A stretch of DNA of 64,000 nt, taken from NCBI RefSeq assembly GCF_022458985.1, contig NC_061781.1, positions 25,141,001 through 25,205,000 of the forward strand, given 5' to 3'. Positions 33,901 through 46,546 of the stretch are shown piece by piece. Each line of letters starts with the position of its first letter. Position 1 is the first letter of the stretch. The notes below the pieces were generated by a model. It searched no databases. It saw only the letters and a program-made list of their open reading frames with translations, and had not been told where the DNA came from. Origin of the DNA: Mugil cephalus (Eukaryota; Chordata; Actinopteri; Mugiliformes; Mugilidae). The translations under genes and the position numbers were made by a program.

Positions 33901-36900
33901 TACAAATAATATTTAGAAGAATCTCTCTGTAAAAATATCATGTGTTGATTAGTTACAGGCGGCCATGTTGGTTTTAGGCCTGAAAATAACTGTAATATCT
34001 GTCACTATGTTAAACTCAAAAAAGTCCCACAGTTAAATATTGACCCAATTATTCTGATGATGTAAACAAGTTTTCTAGCTCATCTTATATTAACTTTAAT
34101 CATGACACGATGCATTAAACCCATGTAATCTGTGAATAACTCGGGTTTATTAGCTGTATAATCTAGAGTCCTGAGCACTGAGCTCCACATGAGGCCTGAT
34201 CTAACCTTGATGCTGACGTGGACTTTGTGTGTGCGTCGTCCTCTCTCCTGCAGCGTGTTGGTAACACAAAGGTTCCTCAAGGAGCCGTCTGGCTGCTCCT
34301 CCCCGACGTCCGAACCCTTATCGCCACCAAGTTTCACCTCCAGCCAGTCAGACAGAATCCTGAAACCCCCACAGACAGGACGCTCATAGAAGCTTTAATG
34401 TTTCATCACATAACAGGAATAATAATCTTTACTGAAATCACTGTGTCATTGTTGCTGCTCACCCGTCTGCCACGCTGGCTACGCTCTCGTGGTCACTGGG
34501 TAACAGGAGGACGGCTTTCCAGAAGATTCGGTCCGGGGGGTCGGGGACGTGTTCGGTGACCAGGGCTGGAAGATCGAGGGGCGTCCACACCGTCTCACTG
34601 AGAGGACACATGTCAACATGTGGAATAAAACACTAGCTCCATAAAACACGGTTTATTCCTTGTCACAGTAGCAAAGAAGACAAGAAAACAATAAAAAGGC
34701 AAAATGTAATTTGAAAGAATCTACAAAATAAAAATGAACAGGACTCTGACTCTGTAGACATTGTGTGGACTGGGAATTTAAAAAACGCTAAAAAAAAATG
34801 ACAGTGAGGTAGTTTGTTCAAGTGCAAAAAAAAGCAGATTATTGTGCAAAAATAATCTGTAAAAAGAATAAAACAGGTCTCAGCCAAACGTCTCGTGTGT
34901 GTTATTAAATGCGTTTCCAAATAAAGTGATATTTCTGAAATTTCCTTAAAATGTCCAATTGCTCTTGGTACGTGTTTCCATTGAAAGGTGTTTTGTAAAT
35001 GAGCTGTAACTCACTTTGAGGATGATGAACTTTAAATGAACTGGTCACATGACCCCCTGCATCACGTCCAGTGACGGGGAAATGCCAAAAAGTGTTTCCA
35101 TTGCACTTTTGTGATAAACTTTTATATCGATACGTCTGAAAAATCACCTCACGAGAGCTTAAAAGTGTTTTAGCTTTAGAAATCTAAGAGGTTTTTAGAA
35201 ATATAAGTGTTTCCATTACCAGTTTTTTTACTGTGATAGTTGTTTTTTCTATGCATTTCCAGGGGGGATGTAAACGCAGCAAGTCAGGTAATTTGTGCAA
35301 GTGCAAAAAAAGCAGATTATTGTGCAAAAATAATGTCACTAAAAAGAACAAAACAGGTCTCAAAGAAGAGTCTCAGGTGTGAGTTAATCAGTGCGTTTAC
35401 ATGCACAGCTTAATGGGGCTTAATGGGGATATGTGTCTTTTCAGCAGGTTAATATGACCCCCTGTCAAGTTGACCCAATACGTCATGTAATAAACAGTCG
35501 TTCATGCAGCAGACTGGCATTTAAACAACAACCAGATGGATAATAGTTCAGCTTTTTAATCTCGTACGTAATGTGCTACTTATTGTGCAGATAAGATAAC
35601 CTTCTTCTTCTGTGACCAGCTTTCTTGAGTACTTGATTACTTGGAGTAACGTGTTTACATTTACTGAAACTCTCCAGTTAAAGTCAGATTAAGGCAGTAA
35701 TTCTTTTTTTTTTTTTGCATGTAAACGTACTGAGTGTCAGGCTGGTGTTGGTGGGATGAACCCGTGGTAGCGTTACCTCTGGCAGCGTTGATGCTACTCA
35801 AAGACTCTAAACTTACTTCAGCAGCTGTTGATAGAAGTATTGAACTTTCATCTGGTGGATAACTCGTTCTCTCATCTTCAACAACCTTAATACAAGAGAA
35901 AACGTTTTTTTATCCAACTCTATTTAATTCCTCCTCAAATACAGTTAAAAACACCTGTATTATATATTTTATATACCTGGTGCTGGACAGGGCTAAAATG
36001 CCGGCGTTGCCCATGTTGACGAGGCCCCGGGTCAGGTCTGCTATGGAGGGCCGAGCGGGGGCGCTGGGAACCAGAGCCTTCAGTTTGAAGCGAGGGTCAA
36101 CGCAGCACGGAGCCGCAGGAAAACCTCTCATCTGCCTCTTCAGCTGGCGACGAACTGCTACCACGTCACGCCACCTGGTGGAGAAAAGACACATGAAGAC
36201 CTTCCGCCAGTAATTCTCTTACTGCCTGTCCACCTGCTCCGTCTTTTACCTTTTGATGTACTTGTGGATCCGTTGGAGCTCAGCTTCTAATATATCCTCA
36301 ACCAACAGAGCGATGTCTGCATTCAAAGTCTCCTCGACCAGACTGGCACAGACCTCCTCAGTGCATTTAGCCACGCGTTCTGTTTTCTCATTTACCGCCT
36401 GCCTGGAGAACGACATTTAAAACATTTCATTCAGGGGAACATGTGTGCGTCACATGACGACATTATTATGGATCAGGATGCTTCTGAAGTCTTACTGTAT
36501 CTCAGAGGTGGCGGCCTCCTGTATGGACTCATCCAACACTTCATGGATGATCTCTGTGCAGAGGGAGAGGCTGAACCTGGCCAGGAAGGCCTCGTGCTCC
36601 TGCCTCCTCCTGACACAGACAACAGAAAAGGAAATGAGGGATATGTGGCTTTTAACGTACAGGATATGGTTCACATGATGACAACTGTTCATCTTCATGG
36701 TGCATGTTTCTAAACCAACCTGGCTTCTTCAAGCTTGCGCTTCTCTTCTGCAACACGATCTTGTTCCAGCTTGATCTCAGCAGAGGACACGTCCTGCAGC
36801 ATCTGTCCCAGCACCTCGGAGACGACCGACTCCACCTGAACGCTGCTCTCACTGCAAAGACAAGCACAGGTCAAACATGGAAATATAAATGGGGAAGGTG

Positions 36901-39900
36901 TCGCTGCCATCAAGCAGATTACTTATAGCAATTTTCTTTTCTTTTCATTCATTGATTGCTTAAAAAAAAATTCACATAAACACAAACGTTCCCAAATCTG
37001 AATGAACGGGAGCAGAAAGAATAATAATCTGATATAATCTGCCCCTTTACCCTAAGAATCAATTTAACAAAGAACTTCAATTAAAAAACAACAACACAAT
37101 AACAAGCAAAATAACGATAATAATAAAAAAAATGGATAAAATAAGTATCGGCCATGATTTTTGATGAGCTTTAAACATAATTTGCAGAATAATCTACTAA
37201 TTCTTGAAATTGAAACCATTTTACCTGAAGGATGTGAAGGCTAAGACCATAATTCACATGTGAACTTACGTGAGAGCTGCTGCAGCGTAGCTGGCGCCGG
37301 CGTTGGCCACCTCCATCACTGCTGCATCAACCACCTCGTCTATGACACAGTCCAGCTCGGCCATGATGTCCTACAGGAGGAGACGGACCATGAACACACC
37401 ACAGACCACAGTGCAACAGTTAGTTCAGTGGAGCTTTACTGAGACGCTCTCATGTCCCAGTAAACATGTATTTTACCGTCTGAGGTAAAAGTATTTAGTC
37501 ATGTCAACAGAATGTACCTGAAGAAACTACTTTTAAGGTATTTGGGTAAAACTTTAAGGCTCTTTTAAAATACTGCAGAACTAGACACTGTAACGTACGC
37601 ATGTCGTCTACCTCAGTGTGAGTTATTTCTACTTGTATCTCTGGTTCACTCTGTAACAACTCCACCCAAACACTAGTTGGCACAGTGTCTTTTTTTTATT
37701 TTGCCAGTTTTGTTTCTACTTCAATACTTTCCTATTCTTTATTAATCCAAAACAAACTATTTGATACTTGTAGTGATGGAAAACCAGCTAGTGAAACTAA
37801 AGCAGAAACACGCTACCACCAACAGGACCAATCACAGCTCTTTATATATTTCTGTATTTGTGGGGAGGTGCACGTCAGGCTACAGCGCTAGAGTCGACTT
37901 AACACAGAAGTCTAAACCACCTCCTACTAGAGGTGGGAAAAAATAAAAGCATGATAAAAAAAACTGGTGCAGGCTGTCAAAGATGCTACATTTCTCAGCT
38001 TGTAATAAAATGTTATGCGTGGCCAGATGTTGAAACTAATTCCAGGTGTTTCCTCCCTTGTTGCATCTGACAAACTATTGACCTTAGACATTATGAAGTT
38101 CACTTCATAATCCATGCAGGTGAAAAACTGACAGCAATCGAGCTAAGGGCGCTAAGCTAATTAAAGACTCTGGCTTTTCTGTCTGGTTACTACCATTAGC
38201 ATCAACACCGCTAGCATTAAGGTACCGAGTATCAGTCCCCATCTCTACCTATTACAGTAAAGGCAATCCGTGAGAATATATATGAGTCTGCTAATAGATC
38301 TCCCCCTCACCTCCTCGCTGTAAACCGGCTGAGGTCTGGGCGGAGGCGACGGAGGTCTGAAAGGCTGAGGTTGGGAGATGGGCTGGAAGAGCTGGGGAGG
38401 TTCTGCTGCGCGGGCCGAGGCGTGGAACGCTTCACCGGCCTCTCCCGTCTCTTCTGCAACAGCCACGGGCATCGCGAACGCTGGAGGCTTCACCTGAGGC
38501 GCATGAATACTGGACGACGCCTTCATCTCCAACCTGTCAGCAGGGGCTGAAACAACGAAGAAAAGGTGTTACATTCTCCTCCTGCATCTTTCTTTAAAGC
38601 AGAAGTCTGTGCAGCTGTAAACAGAGTCAGGTCATTTCTACCTTTGAACTGACTGGACGTGGGCTCGGCCACAGGACCTTCTCCACGGTACTTGTTCTGG
38701 GAGTCAAAGCTGCAGACGGGGGTGTGTCGGGGAGGGTCAGGGAGGGGGCCCCCGTTCACCACCTCCCCAGTCAGGACGGTTTTCTTTGCCAGGATGACGT
38801 CAGACTTCTTCTGAGACAGAGGCAGCTCTGGTTCCTGGTAGCCCGTCCGACTCAGCTCCACCATACTGCGAATGAAACAGTGTGAGCGTTAACTCAGCGT
38901 TAATACTTTGTTGGTGCCTGAACAAGACGACAAAAGACACTCACCCGTCGCTGACATTGAGGCCGTATTGTTGGAAAAAGTCAGTGGCCTCTGCAACACT
39001 TGGGAACATTAACATCCGAACTATGTCCTCAACTGGAAAAATAGTCGACCGAGGACCAACGGTGTGAGCTACGTTCAGGGCCTTCAATGCTTTAGCTCTG
39101 ACCTGGACACACACAGTCATACACACATTTAAACTCTACACAAAACAAAACTCACCCTCTAAACCCCCAAATTATCTAATTAAGCAATTAATTAATGGAC
39201 AGAAAATGAATCTTCAGCTATTTTCGCTCGTTTCAGGGCAGTAGAGACACCACTAACTAATAGATATCACCATGAGAGTTTTCCACTCGATTACTCACAT
39301 AAATGCAATATTTTTTTTGTATTACGAATTTTCTGTGAATTTATATTTTAATATGCAAATGATGAGTTGTCTACTTAATTATGCACAAATTTGAATACAT
39401 TTTCACAACAGAATAATGGCCAAAGTGAGATTTTAAAGTTTATTTTGTAAATGTACTAGATTTCCAGTAAAATATTCTATAAATCAGTCTCTGAATAATA
39501 TATGAAACATCCTCTCTGTAAATATCTGCAGAATGTAATTAGGAATAAATCTGTAGAGTTTGGTTTGTGTAAGTTCTACTGAAGTGGAGGTTTCTGGCTC
39601 AGAGCAGCAGAAAAAGTCATTTTGAGAAAAGTTTCACATTGTAAAATCATGTGTATTTTTACTGGAAACGATTATGAACCAAAACCAAATGTACTGAAAT
39701 CCTTCAAAATGTATCATATAATCACATCAACATAGATAATATCAAAATGTCAGACTAAATTGTTCATTCAAGTGTGAAACATGAATAACAATCGACTTTT
39801 CTCACTAATTAGTTGTAATTTTCTTCTTCGAGAAGATTTTGCTGCATTTTTAAATGTCCTTCTCAAATAAACACAGACCAGCAGAATATTCGGTTACGTG

Positions 39901-42900
39901 ACTTTTAAACCACTCACGTTGTCAGAAATCGACACCAACCAATGAGAGTTTAGCTTCAGATCCTTTCTACTTTAACGATTGGTTGCCAACAGAAAGGATA
40001 TGACCATATTTGGAGCTGACAAACTTCTGCAGGAGAACAAGAACTTCACAACGGTTCCTCATACACCGGATAGAGACGAGACTCAGAGTAGAAAGATGAT
40101 TTTTAGAGAATTTAGGAGGAAATTCGAGGCTCAACACAGACAATGTGTAGTGAAAACAACCTAAATGTGGATCTGAAGACGCAAAATAGCAAAAAAAAAA
40201 AAAAAAGCGAGTGTTTTTGCTGCCATGTCTCACTAAAGGTTGCGTCTCCTTATATGTGAAAGAATAATTGGAGGTTTTCAAGGCCACATTAAAATAAGGA
40301 AAATCCGTAACAGTAGATTTAATATTTCTCACTGAACAGTGACTAAATCCACACGGTTTCTGACCTGATTGAAGTATCTGTGCAGGAGGCAGCTGGCCAG
40401 GTACGAAGCTCTTTTCACCAGCTTGAAGAAGCGAACGAAGTTGTTGCTGCTGACGGCAGCGAACACCTGCACAGCAAACTTCACCTCGGGAGAGTTTCGC
40501 ACCTCGTCGCGGAACTGCTGCACCTCCCTGCGTGGACATGAAGCGTGAGGGTCACAGATAACACATTCAGACGCATCCCGGACATAAACTCACCGTAGGA
40601 TGTCGCCGTCGTTGAGTTTCACCAGGACGCTGTACTGGCGGAACTCGGCCTCACGGGGGCAGAAGACCTGCCGAGTAGCCAGGTCCTGGTACATCTCTTT
40701 GAGGCTCTGCAAACACTTGGTCATGTTCTCGTTGTTGATCTTGGCGTCAAAAGCCGAGATGTGCTCTTCGCAGAGGTCGTGGGCGCAGTGCACGTGGAAG
40801 CGTGTGCACTTCTCAATTAGAGACACAGTGTGAGGGCAGCAGAGGTGCTGCTGGGTGATGTCCTGTGAGGACGACAGAGGGAAAGCATCAGTCACCAGAC
40901 CAAACTTCTGCAAAAATCTGTCATTTTATATGACTGTGTAGTGGGAACTCACAGAACACAAAGGATGTCTAAGGCTTTAATGTTTCATTGCAATTAATTG
41001 CATGATTTCCATAGTAAATGCAAATTAATCACACATCGTTTAATATCTCTTTTAAATCTACCTTGAAGTGTTGCTCTCAGGTCACTTCAAATCAGCAATG
41101 AATACAGAAAACTGTGATGTTGTCGAGAGAAACATCCTGTTGGATCCGATTCTTTATTCATTTCTACTGCTTTGTTTCTGCTGCTTCTATGTTCTATGTT
41201 TTCTACACGGCATAATTACTGTTTACTATTATTTTCCTTCCGCCGCTTTAAAGCTGAAACAATCAATTCTCGAACTATGTCCATAACAACAGAGCAGGGG
41301 TTGTGTGAAAACAACGACATTAAAAGGAATTTGCGCCTGCGCCTTATTAACGCGCTAACCAATAAAAACACGTAATGCTCAACAAATGCAGAAAGAAATA
41401 AACGAGTAAACCAGTGCGTTACCTTGCGGATGCTGCGGGTCCTGTTCCACACAAAGTCGTACCAGTCCCTGTAATTGTCCTGACTCTGGTCTATGATCTG
41501 AGTCACCAGATAGTCCATGGTCATGCTGAGCACAGGCAACGGACGCAGTTCGTGGGGCAGAGGCTCCTCCTGGTCGGCAGACGAGCGGCTGTACTCCTTT
41601 ATGGCTGTAGCGTGATCGACCTGGTTGGAGGAAGGAGGCGACTGTGTTTAGTGTTGATTCAGTCTAGTAAGAACCTGCAAAGAGTGAAAGCAAAGCTCCT
41701 ACAAGTGACACACATTACTGAGAGGAACTCTCTGAAAAATGTTTCATTTCCATTTTGGCGCAGCTTAATTTTCATACCTTTATACACCAGAGACTAAAGT
41801 CAAAAAGCTTAAATGTGCATTTAGGACGTTACCATTTCTGTGTCTGGGACGACCTCAAACACGCTGAGCTGGTTCCTGGTCTCCCTCATGTATCTCTCCT
41901 TCTCTGGACACATATCAGGACACGTCCCCACAAACACCTTGGACAGGTCCAGGTCCGTCCGCTTGGGCCGACCTGCGTAGAAATACACACGTTATTATTG
42001 TTATTATGACGACGTCCTTCGTTTTTTTTTGTTTTTCTTTTTAAGCAGCTTCAGATCCACTGATGTGGGACGTGGCTTCACCTTGACGCAGGACCTTGTC
42101 CCTCTGCTCTAGGAGGCGGTACTTGTCCTCGGCGGTCTCCGCCACCTGGCCGATCAGGTGCAGGAGCGAGGAGGGGACTGGACGCTCTGAGCTCTGCATC
42201 TCCGTGACGGTTTCTTTCTGGGATTCAGATTCAAACTGCAGAGACTTGACCACAGACGAGCTCTTCACCGGCGAGCTGACGTGCAGAGAAGACACTTGTA
42301 AAAAACAGCCACAGCGCTACAGTAACTTTTTAATTACATGATGACGTTGCAGCTAAAGCAAAATATCAAATGTTGCAAAACACTTGAATACGGGCGCTGT
42401 GTTACCTGCTGAGAGAAACCATACTCTTGAGTGCAGGGGCTCTGAGTGTTGGTCTTCTGACCGGGGAGGAAGCCGCCTTAGACTCTGTGTCCTCCATATC
42501 TTTTCCATCTGCCTCCTCCGTGTCTGCTGCAGGTCTGCTCTCTTTGTCCCCGGGACCTAATACACGAAAAAAAAAAAAATCCATCAAACTACTGCAAACC
42601 AATGACTCACTGCTCATTTCTACGTAAAGGTCTAGTATTTACTCTGTTTCTTCTTCTGCCACAGGAGGAGGAGCTCTTGTCTGTGGAGGACTTTGCCTTT
42701 CCTCTTCGCCTTTGCTGCCGAAGCCTGAAAGAGACGACAGTCAGCAGAGGCAACAATCAATATTTGAAGGTTTCTTTGGAAAAATACTAAAAAAAAATAA
42801 GCCTTGACATAAATGGGATTAGTGGAAATAGTAGGGGTTAAGTCTAGAGTTTAACTAAGCTCGGCTGAAACAGGATGAATGAAAAACTTCAGACAGTCTC

Positions 42901-45800
42901 TGGTTCTCTGGACGTTGCCCAAAGTGGCAGGATAAAGTCCATTTAGTATCTGGTCCAACTGATTCTTAATGATGAATTCTTACACACACTCTTTAGGGTA
43001 AAGTTCAGAAAATAAGTAACACAGGATGTAGCAGGTACGGGACCAGACTGAGAAGTTAAATCAGGCTAAATTAAGACACGGTGTAAATGAAAATAGTCAG
43101 ACTATAATGTCACTCACATGGTTGTCAAAGTGAACGATGGCCAGGCTCTTGGCAGGTCGACACAGGACTTTGCAGACTTTGCCAAACTTTCCAAAGTGTC
43201 TTTCAATGACGTCCTTTTTGTTGAGGGCCGGGGGCACATGCCTGCACTGGATGATGGTGCAGTCGGAAGGAGACATGCCGCTTAAACTGTCCGAGCTTTC
43301 CCTGCGCGCAGTACGTCTCGCAGGGGTGGTGGTTTCAACCTGGGGGTCTGAGGTTTTCACCGAGTCTAAAGACGTATTATGGAAAAACAAAGATAACAAC
43401 ATGAGCATATTCCAATGATGCAAGTTCTTGTTTTAATAAATTAAGATATGGACGTTTCTCTCTGGGTCAAAGCATAAACTACAGGCCAAAGGTTGGGAAG
43501 AAACTTCAAGTTTCTGTTCACAATGCTTTTCTTAAAAACCATTGCTGAATAAACGTCAGCAAAAGAAAAGAAGGGTTTAGTTTTAGGGTCGAAAAGATTT
43601 GCAAGAGTCGCAACTTCAGTGCAAAAGTAAAAATAAAAAACAAATCCCACTTTGCATTATTCACTTTAACTCTTTCACTTTTGAGAGTCTTCATATAAAT
43701 ATCTGTTGTGGAACAAATGTCTCGTATATGTGATGATGTTGTTAAAGCCAGAGGAGGAAACTATGAAGAAAGAAAAATTAATTATAGTAAAACTGTCTTC
43801 TGATAAGTTACTCTTTATATAATAATCAAGCTTATTTTGATGCAAAGTCTAATGAAACAATGATCTTTTATGTACAAATTTGACCTTAATTCCAAACTTT
43901 TGGCCTGTAGTTTACATACAAACCTACTAAATACTAAATATCCTGTTATTACAGCAGAGACAAACAAAGGGAATCCACACATATTTGATGCTGTTTGCAA
44001 ATAATCATTTTAAATAACTAACTAAATAGGATTTGTCTGATTCACAAATCATATACCTAAAGAATTATGATCAAATGTGGTGAAAATGATGAGAAATCTC
44101 ATTTGAAACTACTTAATAACATCAAATAAGACAATGAATCCAGACAATGTAAACCAGTCATTTAGAAAGAAGCTCTATGATCCACCATTTTCTATTCATG
44201 TTCTCTCTACACCTGCATGATTTGCCTCACCTGCCTCCTCCACTTTTCCCAGTACATCCCTGGGTTGTGTCTGTACCGGCGGCGCTGGAACAGACTGGTC
44301 ATCGACCTGAGATTGGACCGGTTCCCTCTGCGTCTCGTCCCATTTTGGTGCCTGCTGCGGAGTCTCCTTGGCGACCTCCTGCCTCACGGGGTTAGTGACG
44401 TCTCTGCGAAGTCCACTCAGAGCCCTACTGAACAAGCCTCCAGTTGGGCCGCGGGACCTCATTAGCGGCCTCTTTGGGGGATGTCGAGGTGAATCGCCTT
44501 CGGGTGTAAGATCTTCCTCAGCAGCGAGTTTCTCCGAGCCTGAGACGACAGGATCATCCTTGCGCTTGGTGCCTTTGCTAATACATGCAGAGATATTAGT
44601 TTCCCCAGCAAAGCTGCTCCCTTTATCATCGGCGCTGGTCTCCGCTTTGGCCTTGGTGTCAGCAAACGCTGAAGGCTGACCAAAGCTGGTTCCTCCAAAA
44701 AGGGATGTTGGCTGGGGCTGGAGCGTTTTGTTGGAAAAGCTGAAAGACGATGGGGTGGTGGGCTCCGTGGTGGAAGCCTTGGTGCTGGAGCTGGCGGGGG
44801 CTGCTGGCTGGGAAAAGGTGAACTGGGGAGTATTTGATGGAACAACAGTACTGCCGGTTGTTAGCGGGTTATTCTGAAGGGAAATAGAGGGAGCTGCAGC
44901 CGGTTGTGAAAAGCTGAAGCCGACTGGCCCTGGCTTAGGCCCAGTTAATGAGGAGAAGCCACTGGTGGTGCTGCTGCTGCTGCTGCTCATGGTGATGGAG
45001 CTTGTCTGGGACCCACTAGTGCCAAAAGGCGAGCTGGTCACTGAAGTGGTCAGGGGGTTGGCAGGCTCAGGACTGGCACTGAAGATAGGTTTGAAAAGTG
45101 CCTCGTTGGCCGGCTTGAAACTAAACTCCGATGACCCTGCGCCTCTGCTCTGGTTCACGCTCTGAACGGCCCCGAACACATTGGTGGAGACGTTGGTGGA
45201 CGACGCCTGTCCAAACACAGGCTGCCCAAAACTGAGCGGCTGAGGCTGTGAACTTAAGGCAGTGGTGGAGAGAGTCGTCATCTGGGGTTTTCCAAACCCA
45301 GAGGATTGCTGCTGTTGTTGTTGTTGTTGTTGTTGTTGTTGCTGTTGTTGTTGACCAAACGCCGGTGGCTGTTTCCCAAATCCTGCGTTCTGTTGGCCAA
45401 ATCCCGTGGCTTGACCGAACGCAGACGTCTGCCCGAACGCCGACGTCTGCCCAAAAACTGAGCCCTGACTCTGTCCACTTGTCTGTCCAAACGCCGGGGC
45501 TGTGCTAAAGCCCGAGCTACTCATTCCTAATGACTGCTGTCCAAATGCTGTGGCTTGGCTTAATGGGGGCTGTGCAGTCGACTGTCCAAAGGCAGGTGTT
45601 TGTCCAAAGACGGTATTTCCATGAGGTTGATTCAAAGCAGACGGCTGTCCAAACGCAGACGGCGGAAAAAAACCCAAACTTGGGACCTGGCCGCCGGAGC
45701 CTTGCTGTCCAAAGGACTGGAACAATCCCGTCTTCATGGAGTTGTTTGGGGCCTGGAAAGCTCCACCTTGTGGACTTCCAAACGGATTGGGCGGATTCAT
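27995..45800 (-). CDS. mcm3ap: MCM3-associated protein / GANP (TREX-2 scaffold)
   Basis: Scaffold of the nuclear-pore-associated TREX-2 mRNA-export complex; the C-terminal part is the MCM3-binding/acetylating region. Predicted 2120 aa (human 1980). Coding exons, minus strand: 44231-45800, 43118-43365, 42643-42724, 42406-42556, 42082-42275, 41833-41972, 41423-41620, 40594-40862, 40365-40527, 38945-39102, 38642-38865, 38311-38546, 37270-37370, 36720-36851, 36496-36609, 36250-36402, 35977-36174, 35817-35885, 34463-34597, 34206-34359, 32783-33047, 32576-32673, 31428-31818, 30478-30762, 30252-30381, 29037-29222, 28233-28383, 27995-28162. Domains: nucleoporin-like FG/GQ-rich N-terminus (about 1-400) with a 16-Gln run; RRM-like fold (about 545-606, [11 protein letters not shown]); SAC3 domain (about 750-1060, [46 protein letters not shown]); charged coiled-coil segment (about 1260-1380); MCM3AP C-terminal region to [10 protein letters not shown]. 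Phases are consistent throughout. Confidence 0.95.
28440..28980. mobile_element. TTTTTAAGACC-family MITE interrupted by a second MITE
   Basis: Outer parts ('aaatttaagacctacacaaagtac' near 28455, and 'aatttaagacctaaaatgc' through 'ctctgcagaaacaatctg' at 28880-28978) match the element at 60950-61290. The middle (about 28630-28810) has 'gtatgtttacacgcacatgg' and 'aatccgactttaactggac', features of the GTTTACATGCAC family, so one element seems inserted into the other. It lies in mcm3ap intron 26. Confidence 0.5.
29595..29850 (+). mobile_element. L1-type LINE ORF2 C-terminal fragment
   Basis: A short open frame contains [19 protein letters not shown] and IPLSHP, resembling the C-terminal region of fish L1 ORF2 (xxFWxxVxxxLSxxxGxxIPLSP). 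A T-rich stretch follows. It lies in mcm3ap intron 25. Confidence 0.6.
31820..31843. repeat. (CA)n microsatellite at the mcm3ap exon 23 acceptor
   Basis: Twelve CA units. On the transcribed strand this is a (TG)n run that ends directly in the TAG of the exon 23 acceptor (exon begins at 31818), so it takes the place of the polypyrimidine tract. Confidence 0.95.
34808..34918. repeat. direct repeat, left copy (mcm3ap intron 18)
   Basis: 'gtgcaaaaaaaagcagattattg' through 'aaacaggtctca' is repeated with about 85-90% identity at 35287-35399. Confidence 0.8.
34905..35140 (-). mobile_element. MITE-like repeat (copy 2)
   Basis: Read on the minus strand it follows copy 1 at 19275-19530: 'gcaatggaaacactttttgg', 'catttccccgtcactgg', 'ttcatttaaagttcatcatcc', 'tttcagaaatatc'. 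Ends and target-site duplication were not resolved. Confidence 0.6.
35287..35399. repeat. direct repeat, right copy (mcm3ap intron 18)
   Basis: Partner of 34808-34918, same orientation. It ends at the left terminus of the MITE that starts at 35388. Confidence 0.8.
35388..35733. mobile_element. MITE with 18-bp terminal inverted repeats
   Basis: The left terminus tcagtgcgtttacatgca (35388-35405) is the inverted complement of the right terminus tgcatgtaaacgtactga (35716-35733), with one mismatch. No coding frame lies inside. Similar ends are at 1631-1715 and 28630-28810. It lies in mcm3ap intron 18. Confidence 0.75.
45306..45353 (-). repeat. CAA/CAG trinucleotide run encoding poly-Gln in MCM3AP
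   Basis: Sixteen glutamine codons, mostly CAA with interrupting CAG, inside the FG-rich first coding exon between PPAFG and SSGFG. Interrupted runs of this sort are usually more stable than pure CAG. Confidence 0.9.
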
Positions 45801-46546
45801 GGCGCAAATATCGGTATATGTTCAATACTCTCTCTGGAAGAAAAAGTCTGCGGCACCAACACTACCGCAGAGCTGAGGATGTTGGGTTAAAACATGACAG
45901 CGTTACGAAGACAGGAGCGAAAACAACACGCGTAGCTTGTAAGCGGCTAGCATCTGCTAACACCGTAAACATGCATAACGTCAACTTAGCACCGTTTTGC
46001 TACATAGCTTCAAAGTTCTTATATTCACATAAGAAAAATATCAACAACCGATTCACCAAAAAGCACGCAATCCCGGACCAGATAATAACATTTCACCGTT
46101 TACTTGCTCTGTTGACTTCTTTGGCTAATTTCAAACTCATTTCAAACACACTTCCGACTTCCGGTCCCTCGGTTATTTTGGTCCCCCCTCCCCAGCCTCT
46201 CTCTACCAAACACAGTTCCGCGAATGTCAGCGTTACTGGAAGAGAATTTGAACCGGAAAATCGTCTTTTTTATTTTCTTAAATGGCATATTTTTATTTTT
46301 AAAATTTTCATGAATGTTTTTATAACGACTATACCGCCGATGAAAGGAGTATGTTGTCGGTTTCGGGGAACTAGACCGTTGGTGCGTGTCACCTTGAATT
46401 GTGCCTGCCGTGAATGACTGAACGAGAAAACTGGAAAACCGCCGCACACACGCCGACTGATTGGAAGCGGAGTGGACCAGATTTGGTTCATCTATGTCTC
46501 CGGTTTTATTCCTTAGCCACGTTTTGTGTTTACGTCGTTTTTTAAA
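45801..46546. promoter_or_regulatory. bidirectional mcm3ap / ybey promoter region
   Basis: About 750 bp lies between the divergent start codons. For mcm3ap a good acceptor (ttttcttccag) ends at 45834, just 33 nt before the ATG, implying a noncoding first exon further right. The stretch near 46140-46210 and 46340-46460 is richer in CpG and lacks a clear TATA box. A plus-strand open frame crosses here but is judged a shadow. Confidence 0.55.

Noticed and set aside
45530..46417. 295-codon plus-strand open frame across the mcm3ap start
   Set aside because: Antisense to the FG-repeat exon, whose biased codons avoid stops on the other strand; no homology or initiation context.
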